DNA of 64,000 nt, from the NCBI GenBank assembly GCA_027315365.1, contig DAHUYF010000029.1, positions 16,566 through 80,565 of the forward strand, read 5' to 3'. The position numbers and the translations under genes were made by a program. Source of the DNA: Rhodospirillales bacterium (lineage in GTDB: Bacteria; Pseudomonadota; Alphaproteobacteria; ATCC43930; CGMCC-115725). The first letter of the stretch is position 1; each line of letters opens with the position of its first letter. Under the pieces are notes generated by a model. That model worked only from the letters and a program-made list of their open reading frames with translations, was not told the origin of the DNA and did no database searches. This document shows positions 56,176 to 64,000 of the stretch, piece by piece.

Positions 56176-57663
56176 TCAGCTCTGGTCGAGCTTGAGCGCG
56201 ACGAAGCGCAGGTCGCCCTGGCGGTCGACGAGCAGCAGCACCGATTTGCGGCCGGCCTTCTTGGCCTCGTCGATCTTGGCGGTGATCTGCGCCGGCGTCT
56301 TCACTTCTTCCTGCGCGACCTCGACGATGACGTCGCCGGCGCGCATGCCCTTCTGGGAGGCGGCGCTGTCGGGCGCCACCTCGACCACCACCACCCCGGC
56401 CGAATCCTCCGCCAGCGAGAAGCGTTCGCGCAGCTCCGGCGTCAGATTGGCCAGCGCCAGGCCGAGCGTCTTCACCGTTCCCGGCGGCTCCGCCGGCGGC
56501 TGCTGCTTGCTGGCGGGCAGCGCCGCCTGCTGCTCGTCCTTGAGCTCCCCGACCTTGACCTCGAAGGTGTGCTCCTTGCGCTTGCGCCACACCGTGACCT
56601 TGACCGCCTTGTCGATCGGCGTCTCGGCGACGATGCGCGGCAGGCGGTGCATGTCGGTCACCTCCTTGCCGTCGAAGGTGAGCACGACGTCGCCGGGCTG
56701 GATGCCCGCCACCGCCGCCGGGCCGCCGTCGCGCACGCTGGCGATGAGCGCGCCCCGGGGCTTGTCGAGGCCTAGGCTCTCGGCGATCTCGTCGGTGACG
56801 CTCTGGATGTTGACCCCGAGCCAGCCGCGCCGGACATGGCCGAAATCGCGCAGCTGCTCCACCACCGGCCGCGCCAGGTTGGACGGGATGGCAAAGCCGA
56901 TGCCGATCGAGCCGCCCGAGGGCGAGTAGATCGCGGTGTTGATGCCGATGACCTCGCCGTTCATGTTGAACATCGGGCCGCCGGAATTGCCGCGGTTGAT
57001 CGAGGCGTCGGTCTGCAGGAAGTCGTCATAGGGGCCGGCGTTGATCTCGCGCGCGCGCGCCGAGAGGATGCCGGCGGTCACCGTGCCGCCGAGACCGAAG
57101 GGATTGCCGATCGCCAGCACCCAGTCGCCGACGCGGGTGACGTCGCTGTCGCCGAACTTGACCGCGACCAGCGGCTTGGTCGGCTTGATGCGCAGCAGCG
57201 CGAGGTCGACCTTGGTGTCGCGGCCGACGACTTCGGCCTTGAAATTGGTGTCGTCCTGCAGCGTCACGGTGATCTCGTCGGCATCGGCGATGACGTGGTT
57301 GTTGGTCACCACCAGGCCGGAGGGGTCGATGATGAAGCCGGAGCCGAGCGAGGTGGCGCGGCGCGGCTGCGCCTCGGGCTTGTTCTTGTTGCGGTCGAGG
57401 AAGTCCTTGAAGAAGTCCTCGAAGGGCGAGCCCGGCGGGAATTGCGGCACTTCCGGCCCGGCATGGCCGCCCTTGTCGCCCTTGATGATCTGGGTCGTCG
57501 AGATGTTGACCACCGCCGGCAGCAGCTTGGCGGCGAGATCGGCGAAGCCGTCCGGCGCCGGCTTGGCCGGGACGGCGCCGGCGGGTACGAGCAGAGCGGC
57601 GACCAGGGTCAGCGCAAGCAGAATGCGCCGCCGGCCCTCCATCCGACTGATGAGTCGAGTCAC
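56176..57663 (-). CDS. Do-family (HtrA/DegP-type) periplasmic serine protease
   Basis: 495 residues from the GTG at 57663, preceded by AGGGAGC; an ATG at 57642 lacks a ribosome site. Signal peptide RRRILLALTLVAALLVPAGA. Catalytic triad H123 (TNNHVI), D153 (KVDLALL) and S227 (RGNSGGP), then two PDZ domains (about 275-370 and 395-490). DegP-type proteases and chaperones remove misfolded periplasmic proteins. DegP, DegQ and DegS can not be separated with confidence, although two PDZ domains exclude DegS. Downstream of DUF2065/hflC by 113 bases on the same strand, possibly linked. Confidence 0.94.
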   Translation of the reverse strand: MTRLISRMEGRRRILLALTLVAALLVPAGAVPAKPAPDGFADLAAKLLPAVVNISTTQIIKGDKGGHAGPEVPQFPPGSPFEDFFKDFLDRNKNKPEAQPRRATSLGSGFIIDPSGLVVTNNHVIADADEITVTLQDDTNFKAEVVGRDTKVDLALLRIKPTKPLVAVKFGDSDVTRVGDWVLAIGNPFGLGGTVTAGILSARAREINAGPYDDFLQTDASINRGNSGGPMFNMNGEVIGINTAIYSPSGGSIGIGFAIPSNLARPVVEQLRDFGHVRRGWLGVNIQSVTDEIAESLGLDKPRGALIASVRDGGPAAVAGIQPGDVVLTFDGKEVTDMHRLPRIVAETPIDKAVKVTVWRKRKEHTFEVKVGELKDEQQAALPASKQQPPAEPPGTVKTLGLALANLTPELRERFSLAEDSAGVVVVEVAPDSAASQKGMRAGDVIVEVAQEEVKTPAQITAKIDEAKKAGRKSVLLLVDRQGDLRFVALKLDQS

Positions 57664-57776
57664 GAAGCGAGCTCCCTGGGACAAGCGCGGCCGGAGATGA
57701 CATGATTTTAAGGGAGAATGCCGCCATAAACCAGCATGTTCCCGCCGCGGCCTGCGCACCGCGGCAAATCGTACGA

Positions 57777-57962
57777 TCAATGGCGGATCAGCCACACCGC
57801 CGCAACCCCGAGGCACGCGGCGACCAGACCGGTGGCGCGCAGCGCCGAGGCGGGCAGCGCCGTCACCTGCGACACCATCCGCTTCATGCCGTCGGGAAAG
57901 GCCGAATAGAGCAGGCCCTCGATCACGAAGACGAGCGCCAGCGCCGTGGTGAAATCCCGCAT
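57777..57962 (-). CDS. DUF2065 family small membrane protein
   Basis: 61 residues with two membrane segments (TTALALVFVIEGLLYSAFP and TGLVAACLGVAAVWL) joined by a short basic loop (GMKRMVSQV). That size and wording (ALVFVIEGL...FP...MK) match DUF2065, regularly next to hflC in proteobacteria (recall). It lies 11 bases downstream of hflC on the same strand and is likely cotranscribed. A structural or regulatory role with HflKC is possible but unproven. Confidence 0.88.
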   Translation of the reverse strand: MRDFTTALALVFVIEGLLYSAFPDGMKRMVSQVTALPASALRATGLVAACLGVAAVWLIRH

Positions 57963-57973
57963 CCCGGCCCTGC

Positions 57974-58867
57974 TCAGCGCTGGGCCGGCGCCGCGCCGGC
58001 GCCGGAGGGCTTGGGCGGCGCCGCGAAATAGCGGAAGAACTCGTCGTCGGGCGAGAGCACGAAGGTCGTGTCCTGCCCGGACAGCGCGTTCTTGTAGGCC
58101 TCGAGCGAGCGGTAGAAGACGAAGAACGACTTGTCCCTGCCAAAGGCGTCGGCATAGATCTTGATGCTGTCGGCGTCGCCCTGGCCGCGCAGGATCTGCG
58201 CCTGCTTCTGCGCCTCGGCCAGGATCTCGGTACGCTGGCGGTCGGCGTCGGCGCGGATCTCGGCCGCCGCCTGATCGCCGTTGGCGCGATACTGCGCGGC
58301 TTCGCGCTCGCGATCCGACTTCATGCGGGCGTAGATCGCCTGGCTGTTGGCCTCCGGCAGGTCGGCGCGGCGCAGCCGCACATCGGTGATGGCGATGCCG
58401 AATCCCTTGGTCTGGTCGTTGATCGCCTTGCGGATCCGCCGCATCGTCTCCTCGCGCTTGCCCGAGACGACGTCGGCGAGAGCGACCGTGCTGATGACGT
58501 TGCGCACCGCGCCGCTCATGATCGGGGTGAGGCGCGAGCGCGCCGCCAGCTCGGTGCCGATCGTCTGATAGAAGAGCAGCGGATTGACGATGCGGAAGCG
58601 CGAATAGGCGTCGACGATCATCGGCTTTTGGTCCGCCGCGGTGACCCGCGCCGCCGCCAGATCGAAATCGAGCACGCGCTTGTCGTAGTCGACGACGCTC
58701 TCCCAGGGCATCTTCACATAGAGGCCGGGCTCGGCCACGACGCGGACCGGATTGCCGAACTGCAGCACGATCGCCTGCTCGGTCTGGGTGACGATGAACG
58801 GCATGGTGAGCAGCACGAAGCCCAGGATGACCACCAGGGCGGCGCCGACGGCGAGACGCAGGTTCAT
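57974..58867 (-). CDS. hflC: protease modulator HflC
   Basis: 297 residues. One N-terminal membrane helix (LAVGAALVVILGFVLLTMPF) then the SPFH/band-7 domain (TQTEQAIVLQFGNPVRV, GLYVKMPW) and a long helical region rich in Ala/Glu/Arg (EREAAQYRANGDQAAAEIRA is within it). HflC with HflK forms the cage that regulates FtsH. ADLPEANSQAIYARMKSDRE is a typical HflC segment. It starts 5 bases after hflK and precedes DUF2065. Confidence 0.95.
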   Translation of the reverse strand: MNLRLAVGAALVVILGFVLLTMPFIVTQTEQAIVLQFGNPVRVVAEPGLYVKMPWESVVDYDKRVLDFDLAAARVTAADQKPMIVDAYSRFRIVNPLLFYQTIGTELAARSRLTPIMSGAVRNVISTVALADVVSGKREETMRRIRKAINDQTKGFGIAITDVRLRRADLPEANSQAIYARMKSDREREAAQYRANGDQAAAEIRADADRQRTEILAEAQKQAQILRGQGDADSIKIYADAFGRDKSFFVFYRSLEAYKNALSGQDTTFVLSPDDEFFRYFAAPPKPSGAGAAPAQR

Positions 58868-58872
58868 GGCGA

Positions 58873-60009
58873 TCACCGTTGCGGCTGCGATGGGGGCGAG
58901 GCCGGCGGCCGGCCCGGCGGCTTCAGCGCCGGCAGCGGCAGGTAGGGCAGAACCCCCGCCTGGCTCGCCGCCTTGTCGAGGACCAGCTTGTTGGCGCCGG
59001 AGAGAACCTTCTCCATGGTCTCGATGTAGAGCCGCTGCGCGGTGACGTCCTCGGCCTGCTTGTAGGCCTGGTAGACGGCAAGGAAGCGGCTGGTGTCGCC
59101 CTCCGCCTGGCGCACCACCTGCTGCCGGTAGGCCTCGGCCGCCTGGGTGATCTGCGCCGCATCGCCCTTGGCGCGCGGCACGATGTTGCTGGCATAGGTG
59201 CGCGCCTGGATGACCTTGCTGTCGCGCTCGGTCTTGGCGGTCTGCACGTCGGTGAAGGCGGCGATCACGTCCTGCGACGGCAGATCGATGCGGCGCAGGT
59301 TGATGGCGGTGACCTGCACGCCGCTCTGATACTCGTCCAGGATGTGCTGCAGCAGCTCCTGCGTGTCCTTCACGATCTTGTCCTGGCCGCCGACGATGGC
59401 TTCGATCGCCGGGGTGCGTCCGATCACCTCGCGCATCGCGCTCTCGGCGACCGCCTTCACGGTCTCGTCGGGATTGCGGATGTTGAAGAGAAATTCCGGC
59501 GCGTCCTTGACCACGTACTGCACCGTGAAATAGACGTCGAGCAGGTTCTCGTCGCCGGTCAGCATGCGCGATTCCTGCGGCTCCTGCCCGGTCTCGAAGG
59601 CATGCGCCTGCGCCTGTCCCGGCCCGCCGATCTCGATGGTGTTGACGCGCGTCACGCTCGGCGTCAGCACCGTCTCGATCGGATAGGGCAGATGGTAGTT
59701 GGCGCCCGGCGTGGTCTTGCGGTTGAAGGCGCCGAAGCGCAGGACGATGCCCTCCTGGTCGGGCTGCACGAAATAGACGCCGCTGAGCAGCCAGATCAGC
59801 GCCAGCGCCAGGAGCACGACGATGACGCCGCGGCCGCTGCCCAGGCCGCCGGGCATCAGGCGGCGAAAGCGCGCCTGCCCGCGGCGCAGGATATCTTCGA
59901 GGTTCGGCGGCTGCGGTCCGCCGCCGCGGCCGCCCCACGGGGTCTGGCCGCCGCCCCATGGGCCGCCGCCGCCGCCGCTTCCGCCGCCGCCTTGGTTCTG
60001 CCAGGGCAT
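58873..60009 (-). CDS. hflK: FtsH protease modulator HflK
   Basis: 378 residues. A Gly/Pro/Trp-rich cytoplasmic N-terminus (MPWQNQGGGGSGGGG and PWGGGQTPWGGRGGG) is the HflK hallmark, then a membrane helix (VIVVLLALALIWLLSGVYF), the SPFH domain (QEGIVLRFGAFNRK, GANYHLPYPIE) and the helical tail, ending in a Pro-rich stretch. It forms the periplasmic HflKC assembly around FtsH. First of hflK-hflC-DUF2065. It is divergent from apbC across a 145-base gap. Confidence 0.96.
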   Translation of the reverse strand: MPWQNQGGGGSGGGGGPWGGGQTPWGGRGGGPQPPNLEDILRRGQARFRRLMPGGLGSGRGVIVVLLALALIWLLSGVYFVQPDQEGIVLRFGAFNRKTTPGANYHLPYPIETVLTPSVTRVNTIEIGGPGQAQAHAFETGQEPQESRMLTGDENLLDVYFTVQYVVKDAPEFLFNIRNPDETVKAVAESAMREVIGRTPAIEAIVGGQDKIVKDTQELLQHILDEYQSGVQVTAINLRRIDLPSQDVIAAFTDVQTAKTERDSKVIQARTYASNIVPRAKGDAAQITQAAEAYRQQVVRQAEGDTSRFLAVYQAYKQAEDVTAQRLYIETMEKVLSGANKLVLDKAASQAGVLPYLPLPALKPPGRPPASPPSQPQR

Positions 60010-60154
60010 CTCCGTGGTACCTCCTCAGCGGCGAGCGCCGGCTTTGCAATGTGCCGGGTTTCGCCTATATGACAGCCATCCCACGCAGCCACCGGTGGGC
60101 GGATCGCACCCCGATACGGGCGCGCGTCCCCGATGTCAAGAACGAGAGGACGGC

Positions 60155-61279
<1,125 letters not shown>

Positions 61280-61280
61280 G

Positions 61281-61354
61281 CCCGGCGCAATGCGGAGCGT
61301 CGTCGCCGACGGGCGCCGGCGATTGCTCCGGCAACCGCGAAAGCCCGCGCCCCG
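61281..61354 (-). repeat. two-hairpin intergenic repeat, copy E
   Basis: On the minus strand: GGGCGCGGGCTTTCGCGGTTGC, split as GGGCGCGGGCTTTC and GCGGTTGC, loop CGGA, GCAATCGC, then GGCGCCCG and GGCGACGACGCTCCGC. The first stem is kept through a G-T pair. It lies just after the apbC stop, inverted relative to copies C and D. Confidence 0.82.
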
Positions 61355-61370
61355 CTGGTTAGCGAGTCCA

Positions 61371-61431
61371 CCCGGTGCGGTTCCCGCGCTTGGCTCGCGC
61401 AAGCGCGGACGACGGCGCTTCGCGCCTTCGC
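61371..61431 (+). repeat. two-hairpin intergenic repeat, copy F (diverged, compensatory stem)
   Basis: CCGGTGCGGTTCC then CCGCGCTTG, loop GCTCGCG, CAAGCGCGG and ACGACGGCGCTTCGCGCC. The stem reads GCGCTTG/CAAGCGC where other copies have GCGGTTG/CAACCGC, so both sides changed together. Between apbC and the convergent PAS gene. Confidence 0.65.
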
Positions 61432-61432
61432 T

Positions 61433-61873
61433 TCAGGCGACCTCGCGGCAGTTGGCGGCGCCGAGCACGCCGTCGATCCGCCTGCCGTCCTCGGAGAGCG
61501 GCAGCAGGATGCTACGATAGAGCACGGCGGCGCCGACATGGACGCCGACCCCCTCGGCCAGCGGCTCGCGCTCGACGACGACGCGATCGATATGCGCGGT
61601 AGCGGAATGCAGCAGGGTGTCCTCGAGGCACTCGGCGAGGCATTGGCGATCGAAGGCCGGCCCGGTCGGATCGCGCAGCCGCTCGCCGATGAAGGCGAGG
61701 CGCGACTGCCGCGGCTGCGGATCGACATCGATCAACAGGCAGTTCGCCCAGTCCTGGCCGAAGCGCCGCGGGTCGATCTGCGAGCGCCGGGGCAGCCCGC
61801 CCTCGCCGGCGAGCGCCCGCCACTGCGAGAGCACCCGCATCACCAGCCGCCGGTCGTCGTCGCGTCGATCCAT
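61433..61873 (-). CDS. PAS-domain protein (PAS_5-like)
   Basis: 146 residues. A single PAS-like alpha/beta domain: LVMRVLSQWRALAGEGGLP, FGQDWANCLLIDVDP, SRLAFIGERLRD and VLYRSILLPLSEDGRRIDGVLGAANC. That wording matches the PAS_5 family common in Rhodospirillales and other alphaproteobacteria. No output domain is attached, so it may bind a ligand or a partner. It converges with apbC, separated by two repeat copies. Upstream is a 226-base gap to the divergent TPR-sulfotransferase gene. Confidence 0.82.
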   Translation of the reverse strand: MDRRDDDRRLVMRVLSQWRALAGEGGLPRRSQIDPRRFGQDWANCLLIDVDPQPRQSRLAFIGERLRDPTGPAFDRQCLAECLEDTLLHSATAHIDRVVVEREPLAEGVGVHVGAAVLYRSILLPLSEDGRRIDGVLGAANCREVA

Positions 61874-62099
61874 GGCCCGATCCTCTCTCCGCCTTCAGCC
61901 GGGCCGAGCCTAGGATCATAGGCTTAACGAGAGCTTGATGCCGCGCCTGCTGCCGCGGCCGCGCATGGTTAATCTATCGTCAACCGTCGCCGCCATAGAA
62001 TGTCGCGAAGCAACAATGGCTGCGCGCGGCAATCCCCTCCGGCAAGAGCGATCCCATGCCCGCTGCGACCCCGCCCTCCGCTCTCCCCGTCTGGCTCCC

Positions 62100-64000
62100 A
62101 TGCCGACCCCGGCCCGTCGCGCAGGCCGCGTGACGCCGCCGGCAGCCAGCCTTGCCGAGGCGCAGCGCCGTTGGTCGGCCGGCGAAGCGGCGCGCGCCGA
62201 GGAAATCTGCCGTCAGGTGCTGGCCGCGGCGCCGCAGGACGCGCACGCGCTCTATCTGCTGGGGTTCATGGCGCAGGCGCGCGGCGCGTCGGACGTGGCG
62301 CTCGACCATCTCCGGCGCGCCGGCGCCGCCGAGGGCGCCTCGGCCGAGCTGCTGGGCGACATCGCCGAGCTGCATCGCCGGGCGGGCCGGCTGGCGGACG
62401 CGGAAACCGCGGCGGCCCGCGCCGTCGCTCTCGCCGCGCGGAGCGCGCTTGCCTGGCACCGCCTGGCGCTCATCCAGATCGAGGCCGAGCGGCTCGCGGC
62501 CGCCCGCGACAGCCTGCGCATGGCGGTCGCGGTACAGCCGGACTCGGCCGATGCCCACAACAATCTCGGCATCGTGCTGCAGCGGCTGGGAGAGCTTGAC
62601 GCGGCCGGCGACGCCTATCGCAGCGCGCTGGCGCTGGCGCCGGGGAACGCCGCGGCGCACGCCAACATGGCGGCGGTCGCGGGCGAGCTTGGCCGGTTCG
62701 AGGCGGCGCTCGAGCATGCGCGCCGCGCCGTCGCGCTCGATCCCGGCCTGCTCGGCCCCCATGTCTATGCCGCGCTCGCCGAGTCCAATCTCGACCGCGA
62801 CGCGGCTGCGCTCGCCTGGCTCGACCGCGCCGCGGCGCTGGCGCCGCACAGCGTTCCGGTCATGACCGCGCGCGCCGAGATCCTGCGCAAGCTCGACCGC
62901 GCCGCCGAGGGGCTCGAGCTCTGCCGCCAGGCGGTGGCGCTGGAGCCGGAGAACGGCACGGCGCAGAACAGCCTCGGCCTGTTCTGCCATGCGCTCGACC
63001 GGAACCAGGAGGCGCTCGCGGCGTTCGAGCGCGCCGCGCGCCTGCTGCCGCAGCCGGCCATGGCACAGGCCAACCAGGCGACAGTGCTGCTGGAGCTCGG
63101 CCGCCGCGACGAGGGGCTGGCGCTACTCGACCGCGCGCTCGCCGCCGATCCGGAGCTGGCCACCGGCTGGTACACCCGCGCCGACGCCAAGAGCTTCGCG
63201 GCGGCGGATCCCGACATCGCCCGGATGGAGGCGCTGCTGCTGCCGCGGCCGCCGCGAGGCCGCCCGCTCGGCGAGCGCGAGCGCATGCTGCTGCACTACG
63301 CCCTCGGCAAGGCCTATCTCGACACCAAGGACGCGGCCCGCGCCTTCGCCCATCTCAACCAGGGCAGCCGGCTGAAGCGGGCGCACCTCGCCTATGACGG
63401 CGCGGCCGCCGCGCGCGAGCTGGCGGCGATCGCCGCGGCGTTCCCGGCGAGCCTCTTCGCCCGGCTCGGAGCGGCCGGCGCCCCCTCGGAGCGGCCGGTC
63501 TTCATCCTCGGCATGCCGCGCTCGGGCACGACGCTGGTCGAGCAGATCCTGGCGTCGCATCCGCAGGTCCATGGCGGCGGCGAGGCGCGCCATGTCGAGA
63601 CGCTGGTGCGCGAGCTGGGCGCGGCCTATCCCGGCGGGATCGCGTCGCTGCCGGCCGAGCGGATCGCCGCGCTGGGGCGGCGCTACCTCGCGATGAGCGA
63701 GCCGGCGACGCCCGGCGCGCGGCGCGTCAGCGACAAGATGCCCAACAACTTCCTGCATGCCGGGCTCATCCATCTGGCGCTGCCCGGGGCGCGCATCATC
63801 CATTGCCGGCGCGATCCGGTCGACACCTGCCTCTCCTGCTATTCGAAGCTGTTCGCCACCGGCCAGGAATTCTCCTACGACATGGCCGAGCTCGGCGCCT
63901 ATTACCGCGGCTACGAGGCGCTGATGGCGCATTGGCGCGCGGTGCTGCCGCCCGAACGCTTCATCGAGGTCGACTACGAAGGCGTGGTCGAGGATCTCGA
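62100..64000 (+). CDS. TPR-containing sulfotransferase (truncated by window edge)
   Basis: Open to the end of the window, so at least 633 residues. ATG 62100 (MPTPARRAGRVTPP) is chosen because codons between an earlier in-frame ATG at 62016 and here have lower GC3; a GTG at about 62130 is also possible. About ten TPR units fill residues 15-400 (AEEICRQVLAAAPQDAHAL, AHNNLGIVLQRLGELDAAG and similar). Then a sulfotransferase domain begins: FILGMPRSGTTLVEQIL at 468-484 (5'-phosphosulfate loop of PAPS) and IIHCRRDPVDTCLSCYSKLF (3'-phosphate loop). The acceptor is unknown; related proteins sulfate proteins or glycans. Confidence 0.88.
   Translation, partial: MPTPARRAGRVTPPAASLAEAQRRWSAGEAARAEEICRQVLAAAPQDAHALYLLGFMAQARGASDVALDHLRRAGAAEGASAELLGDIAELHRRAGRLADAETAAARAVALAARSALAWHRLALIQIEAERLAAARDSLRMAVAVQPDSADAHNNLGIVLQRLGELDAAGDAYRSALALAPGNAAAHANMAAVAGELGRFEAALEHARRAVALDPGLLGPHVYAALAESNLDRDAAALAWLDRAAALAPHSVPVMTARAEILRKLDRAAEGLELCRQAVALEPENGTAQNSLGLFCHALDRNQEALAAFERAARLLPQPAMAQANQATVLLELGRRDEGLALLDRALAADPELATGWYTRADAKSFAAADPDIARMEALLLPRPPRGRPLGERERMLLHYALGKAYLDTKDAARAFAHLNQGSRLKRAHLAYDGAAAARELAAIAAAFPASLFARLGAAGAPSERPVFILGMPRSGTTLVEQILASHPQVHGGGEARHVETLVRELGAAYPGGIASLPAERIAALGRRYLAMSEPATPGARRVSDKMPNNFLHAGLIHLALPGARIIHCRRDPVDTCLSCYSKLFATGQEFSYDMAELGAYYRGYEALMAHWRAVLPPERFIEVDYEGVVEDL

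Overview
The window is GC-rich (roughly 68-70 % by eye) and looks like a chromosomal piece of an alphaproteobacterium, most likely Rhodospirillales-like. Supporting points are the blocks glyQ-glyS-ppdK preceded by an S49 peptidase and a tRNA-type N6-adenine methyltransferase, mreBCD-mrdA-rodA next to leuA, ilvBNC-leuA, miaA, serB-degP and hflK-hflC-DUF2065, and a SAM-II riboswitch in front of metZ. No plasmid, phage or intact insertion sequence is visible.

Layout. 1-2.5 kb: end of a polysaccharide or glycan locus (asparagine-synthase-type amidotransferase, GT4 and GT9 glycosyltransferases). 2.7-14.2 kb: housekeeping genes (YgfZ, MeaB-type GTPase, pyruvate phosphate dikinase, both glycyl-tRNA synthetase subunits, S49 peptidase, RNA methyltransferase, polyprenyl diphosphate synthase), ending at tRNA-Pro and a strong terminator. 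14.4-18.0 kb: a CLC chloride-transport protein, an 830-base gap with a candidate small RNA, and RlpA. 18.1-30.0 kb: a catabolic and sulfur-amino-acid section with three SDR dehydrogenases, an acyl-CoA ligase, a MetE-like protein, MetZ under a SAM-II riboswitch with its own terminator, a thiolase, a MaoC hydratase, an orphan flagellar-rod protein and a three-gene ABC importer. 30.2-34.0 kb: a copper locus (DUF2946, outer-membrane protein, CopC, and a CopD-cytochrome c-redoxin fusion). 34.0-37.4 kb: small envelope and lipoprotein genes. 37.7-41.5 kb: an accessory stretch with a redoxin-prolyl hydroxylase fusion, a low-GC methyltransferase, a degraded region, a HigBA toxin-antitoxin pair and tRNA-Lys. 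41.6-61.3 kb: cell-shape operon, branched-chain amino acid genes, tRNA modification, serine synthesis, periplasmic protease and HflKC, ApbC. 61.4-64 kb: a PAS protein and a truncated TPR-sulfotransferase.

How the genes work together. The mreBCD-mrdA-rodA genes form the elongasome. The ilvBNC and leuA genes cover the shared valine/isoleucine steps and the first leucine step. HflK, HflC and the DegP-type protease give membrane and periplasmic quality control. The copper genes form one tightly spaced transcription unit whose last product joins a copper-pump-like membrane domain, a c-type heme domain and a cysteine-poor thioredoxin fold.

The most unusual non-coding signal is a family of about 74-bp two-hairpin intergenic repeats. 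There are at least six copies between 49.8 and 61.4 kb, with compensatory base changes in one stem. Two hairpins resembling its second module overlap or adjoin stop codons at convergent or gene-end positions. All calls come from reading the sequence alone, with no database search.
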